Shown: positions 12,786 through 15,796 of the stretch, one piece after another
How the letters are laid out: each line of letters opens with the position of its first letter
Position numbering within the stretch: position 1 is the stretch's first letter
From: Dehalococcoidia bacterium
GTDB taxonomy: Bacteria > Chloroflexota > Dehalococcoidia > Dehalococcoidales > JAUWYK01
NCBI GenBank assembly: GCA_030615865.1
Contig: JAUWYK010000045.1
Coordinates: 1 to 15,796 of the forward strand
Reading direction: 5' to 3'
DNA length: 15,796 nucleotides
Program-made: the position numbers and the translations under genes
The notes under the pieces: generated by a model
What the model was told of the DNA's origin: nothing
Seen by the model: only the letters and a program-made list of their open reading frames with translations
Database searches by the model: none

Positions 12786-15700
12786 TTATCGTAACTCCTC
12801 AGGGATGAGGTCAGCAACTTTGGCTGTGGCCACAGCCACCACTGAGTCTGCAGCACCGTAGTAAACTAACACTTCGTCCTCAGCATCAAGTATCTCCTTA
12901 TTATCTTCACGTGGCACTGCCCCACAGGTAAAAACTACATTGGGCACGCAGTGCGTGCCCGGTTCTCCTATTTCGCACTTCTCCGTGGGTTCGAGAATAG
13001 AATTGGGTGAACGATAGAGGAGGATTCGTGGGTCACTTAAGTCAAACAGCATCACCCCTAGCCGATAGACATGAGTATGGTCAGCACCGTGAGTGATGAG
13101 CAACCAGCCGTACTTGGTCTTAATCGGTTGGGCACCGGCACCAATCTTCCTCCCATCCCATGTCATACCAGTCGTTGACCCAGCCACTATTTTGTGCTCT
13201 TTCCGAGGCCAAGGACAGCGCAGATGGGAAGAAAAGGTTATCCATATATGTGGGTCAACGCGGTGAAGCATGGCAAATCGCCCATTGAAGCGTTCGGGAA
13301 ATAAAGTACCGTCTTTGTCGGTGAACCCGGGGAAAACCAGACCGTGTCTACGCCAGGCTCCCCAGCGATGGTTCAGGAAATCATTAACTCCGATAGAAGC
13401 CAGGGCAATTTGAGCCACTAAGCCATCATAAGCAGTATACACCATGTAAAGGCGCTCGCCGATGAGGGTCAATCGAGGGTCTTCACACCCTCTGGCTTCA
13501 CTCTTTCTCTCTGGCTCAAATATTGGCTCTTCGAGTCTTTCGGTAAACTTAAATCCATCTTCACTTACCGCCAGCCCAAGGCGAGAGATGTTATCCTCTC
13601 CCCAAGCCCGATAAATGAGATAAACCTTGCCCTCTAGATTTATGACACCTGGATTGAAGACGCTTTTTGATTCCCATGGGTGCTCCTTAATGGGCTCAAC
13701 TATGGGATTGGCAGCAAAACGGCTCAGGGCTCCTGCCGGCGGCTGCTCAGGGGTAACAATTTGTTCTGGCACTACCCCCTCGGCTTCTTTCACTTCCCCA
13801 AGTAGAATCGGAGCTAAATCCTCCCACTCCCTGCCCTCTTCCATAAGGTCTATAATCTTTTCCTCTATTGCTTCCTCCTTGCCTCCCCCCGCTGTGAAAT
13901 ACTTGGTGAGGAATTCCCGTGAAGACCAATCCCGCTCCACATGCTGGGAAAGAGGAGGAGGCAATCCTTTTCCTCCATTAAAGCTATAACTCGCCCAGGT
14001 CCAGGCGGAGCAGGGGATGAAGGTGCCATCGGGAAGGACAAAAGCCAGGTGATAAGAATCAGCCATAATTTGGAGGTGTTCCGCCAGGCTCAAGCGAGAG
14101 TCATCGTCACCCGCTTCTTGGGTGATTCGCTGAGCCATTTCCCTCAGCCGCTCTACCAGCACCCGCTGATGCCCGTTTTCAAAAACATTATGGGCTGATA
14201 GTGGCTCTCTCCCCCAATGACCCTCTAGTGAATTTATCACCTTTTCCCCGAAGTCTTTCCTTTCCTCGGCGAACCTTCGCCATATCTTACCGAACCTCTC
14301 GAGCTCGATAATAGCCTTGGCAATATGGGTAAAGTAGCGCAATTTGGGGAACTCGCCGCCCATGCCCTTGTGCAGATTACTTATTACTACCCTCCCCGCA
14401 ATCTTACTAAGAGCACCGCTTTCTTTCATCTCTACCAGCGAGGGGAATTCTTTATGGCGGACCACCACTAGTTTCACGGGGCGGGTTCCAAAATGCTCGG
14501 CGCGGACAGTTTTCTTGGTTAGCCCCCATATCTGCTCCACATATTCTTGTTCTTCTGACCAACCAGCCAGGGCTAGAGCATCATTGGGTTCATATTGGCT
14601 AAGTAGTGCATCAAGGTTGCTGTAGCCTAGCTTGGTCAGCAGATTGTAAGGAGGGTATTGCCACAAAAACCTGGAAGCCATTTCCGGAATCAAAGCAAAG
14701 CTATCCTGACGGGGGAAATGGCGAAATATAGCCTCGGCTACCTCCTGCGTTCCTTCTACAGTAGAAAGCTTTCCCGGCAGGAGGGTCTTGTCTATCTCTC
14801 CCTCCAGCTGGTGCATAAAATACCTTATTCCTTCCGCTATTTCCAGGGAATTGGCATCTCGGGGGACTTTCAGCTTTTCGTAAACGAATTGTTCAAATTC
14901 TCTCTTGTATCTATCAAAGATGGAATCGTAGGTGCCATTGGCGGTAGCTACTACCTTCCCCTCCGGGGTAGTGAGTTCTGAAGGCACTACCAGGGGTACG
15001 CCAGGAATGAACTCGCGGTAGGTCACTTTAGGCACCGGCGGCTTGAAGGCTTCCTCTCTCATTTCCCACGCCGCTAGGAAGTCTGATTTCTGGCGGAGGA
15101 ATTCATTCGCCAGCGACTCTATTTGCCCCTGGGCTTCCAAAGATGCCAGACGTTCTGCTTCCTGAGGGAGGGAGCGTTTCATCCTATTTTTCAGGGCTTG
15201 TATTTCCAGGGCAAAGCTGCCCACGCACCCCTCATAAAGAGGGATAAAGGAGTTCAGCAGGTCGTCCTTGGCAAATTCCCGGCGAAAAGCAAAATCCAGC
15301 AGAAGGTGATAGACAATTTGTGCCCACAACCGAGCCGGGAAGGCAAACCGTCTAATCCCAGTTCCAGCTAGCTCCTCCAGTTGTCGGTAGACTTCCTGGG
15401 GGAGGATACTCTGGTAAAGGAAATGGAATTCGTTGAACCCCCGTTTATATCTAGATATCAGTTGCTGAGGAATTATCTGCACCTCATCGGGTTGATGTGC
15501 CTTCCTGACCCCGAAGGTAGCCAGAGGCTTTAGTGAAGGTGGCTCGCCAACCTCCTCTGTTTCTCGCCACCATTCTTTATCAGTCACAATTTGCTCGAAC
15601 AGCACTCTGGCTAACTTCCGCAGCACCAGCTCCGCCTTTCCCGGCGTTGGCCAGTGAATCTTTATTCCCAGGTTGGCTTCACAGATTCGGGCTTCATTAG

Positions 15701-15796
15701 TAATAGCCATGGTAGCCAGCCAGCTATCTATACCATACCCGCCGATATCGGTATCGACACTCCACGGGGTTTTCAGATAAGTTCGAAGCAAGCGGT
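12786..15796 (-). CDS. glycosyltransferase-GH130 fusion protein (5' end outside window)
   Basis: At least 1001 residues; the frame runs off the right edge, and the TTG near 15791 is probably an internal codon. Residues here count from that TTG. Residues 1 to about 215 are the tail of a GT-A glycosyltransferase of the glucosyl- or mannosyl-glycerate synthase type (DTDIGGYGIDSWLATMAI at 13-30, then FPARLWAQIVYHLLLDFAF). Residues about 215-680 match nothing I recognise; there are no membrane segments. Residues about 690-1000 are a GH130 beta-mannoside phosphorylase-like beta-propeller: NPIVEP at 695, SVFNPGV, and the acid Asp771 in GCEDPR. Known GH130 enzymes phosphorolyse beta-mannosides. One chain may therefore make and break the same glycan or compatible solute; that is inference. 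Confidence 0.8.
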   Translation of the reverse strand, partial: RLLRTYLKTPWSVDTDIGGYGIDSWLATMAITNEARICEANLGIKIHWPTPGKAELVLRKLARVLFEQIVTDKEWWRETEEVGEPPSLKPLATFGVRKAHQPDEVQIIPQQLISRYKRGFNEFHFLYQSILPQEVYRQLEELAGTGIRRFAFPARLWAQIVYHLLLDFAFRREFAKDDLLNSFIPLYEGCVGSFALEIQALKNRMKRSLPQEAERLASLEAQGQIESLANEFLRQKSDFLAAWEMREEAFKPPVPKVTYREFIPGVPLVVPSELTTPEGKVVATANGTYDSIFDRYKREFEQFVYEKLKVPRDANSLEIAEGIRYFMHQLEGEIDKTLLPGKLSTVEGTQEVAEAIFRHFPRQDSFALIPEMASRFLWQYPPYNLLTKLGYSNLDALLSQYEPNDALALAGWSEEQEYVEQIWGLTKKTVRAEHFGTRPVKLVVVRHKEFPSLVEMKESGALSKIAGRVVISNLHKGMGGEFPKLRYFTHIAKAIIELERFGKIWRRFAEERKDFGEKVINSLEGHWGREPLSAHNVFENGHQRVLVERLREMAQRITQEAGDDDSRLSLAEHLQIMADSYHLAFVLPDGTFIPCSAWTWASYSFNGGKGLPPPLSQHVERDWSSREFLTKYFTAGGGKEEAIEEKIIDLMEEGREWEDLAPILLGEVKEAEGVVPEQIVTPEQPPAGALSRFAANPIVEPIKEHPWESKSVFNPGVINLEGKVYLIYRAWGEDNISRLGLAVSEDGFKFTERLEEPIFEPERKSEARGCEDPRLTLIGERLYMVYTAYDGLVAQIALASIGVNDFLNHRWGAWRRHGLVFPGFTDKDGTLFPERFNGRFAMLHRVDPHIWITFSSHLRCPWPRKEHKIVAGSTTGMTWDGRKIGAGAQPIKTKYGWLLITHGADHTHVYRLGVMLFDLSDPRILLYRSPNSILEPTEKCEIGEPGTHCVPNVVFTCGAVPREDNKEILDAEDEVLVYYGAADSVVAVATAKVADLIPEELR

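Overview
The window looks like a piece of a bacterial chromosome of moderate GC content. Several genes match my recollection of Chloroflexota, class Dehalococcoidia: a DUF5679 micro-protein, a CorA N-terminus in the style of that group, twin zinc-ribbon membrane proteins and a XerC/D-like integrase. The lineage is an inference from remembered protein styles, not a database result. Start sites are mostly led by GGAGG-type ribosome binding sites, and several genes have readable sigma-70 promoters.

Layout, left to right. A + strand terminator at 84-122 closes a gene outside the window. A carbon-nitrogen hydrolase (381-1172, +) and a 71-residue unknown protein (1344-1559, +) follow. On the - strand are an unusual membrane-anchored OpuAC-type solute-binding protein (1664-2854), with a long structured leader, and a patatin-like lipase (3291-4289). 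A GC-rich non-coding patch carries a 3' tRNA scrap. It precedes a two-gene + operon (4694-7338) encoding two membrane proteins with the same N-terminal zinc ribbon, the second being a DUF2339 protein. An amidohydrolase (7739-8761, +) and a CocE/NonD-type serine hydrolase (9028-10689, -) converge.

The right third holds an integration module on the - strand: a tyrosine recombinase (11202-12182) followed by a 46-residue DUF5679 gene (10998-11138) and a strong terminator. Upstream of the recombinase lie a nested palindrome, three tandem 18-bp repeats and, at 12332-12379, the 3' half of a tRNA-Lys(UUU) gene with its own terminator still beyond it. This is the expected form of a displaced attachment site. 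By that reading everything left of about 12331 is inserted DNA, and the chromosome resumes to the right. The repeats copy 12 nt of the tRNA-Lys anticodon-arm and variable region, which is the most unusual feature of the window.

To the right are a 51-residue CorA N-terminal remnant (12512-12667, -) and a very large protein (12786 to the window edge, -). That protein joins the tail of a GT-A glycosyltransferase, a long unassigned region and a C-terminal GH130 glycoside phosphorylase domain.

The cargo genes (amide, ester and lipid hydrolases, a possible solute sensor and zinc-ribbon membrane proteins) do not form one obvious pathway. I found no CRISPR array, no complete tRNA or rRNA gene and no complete insertion sequence.
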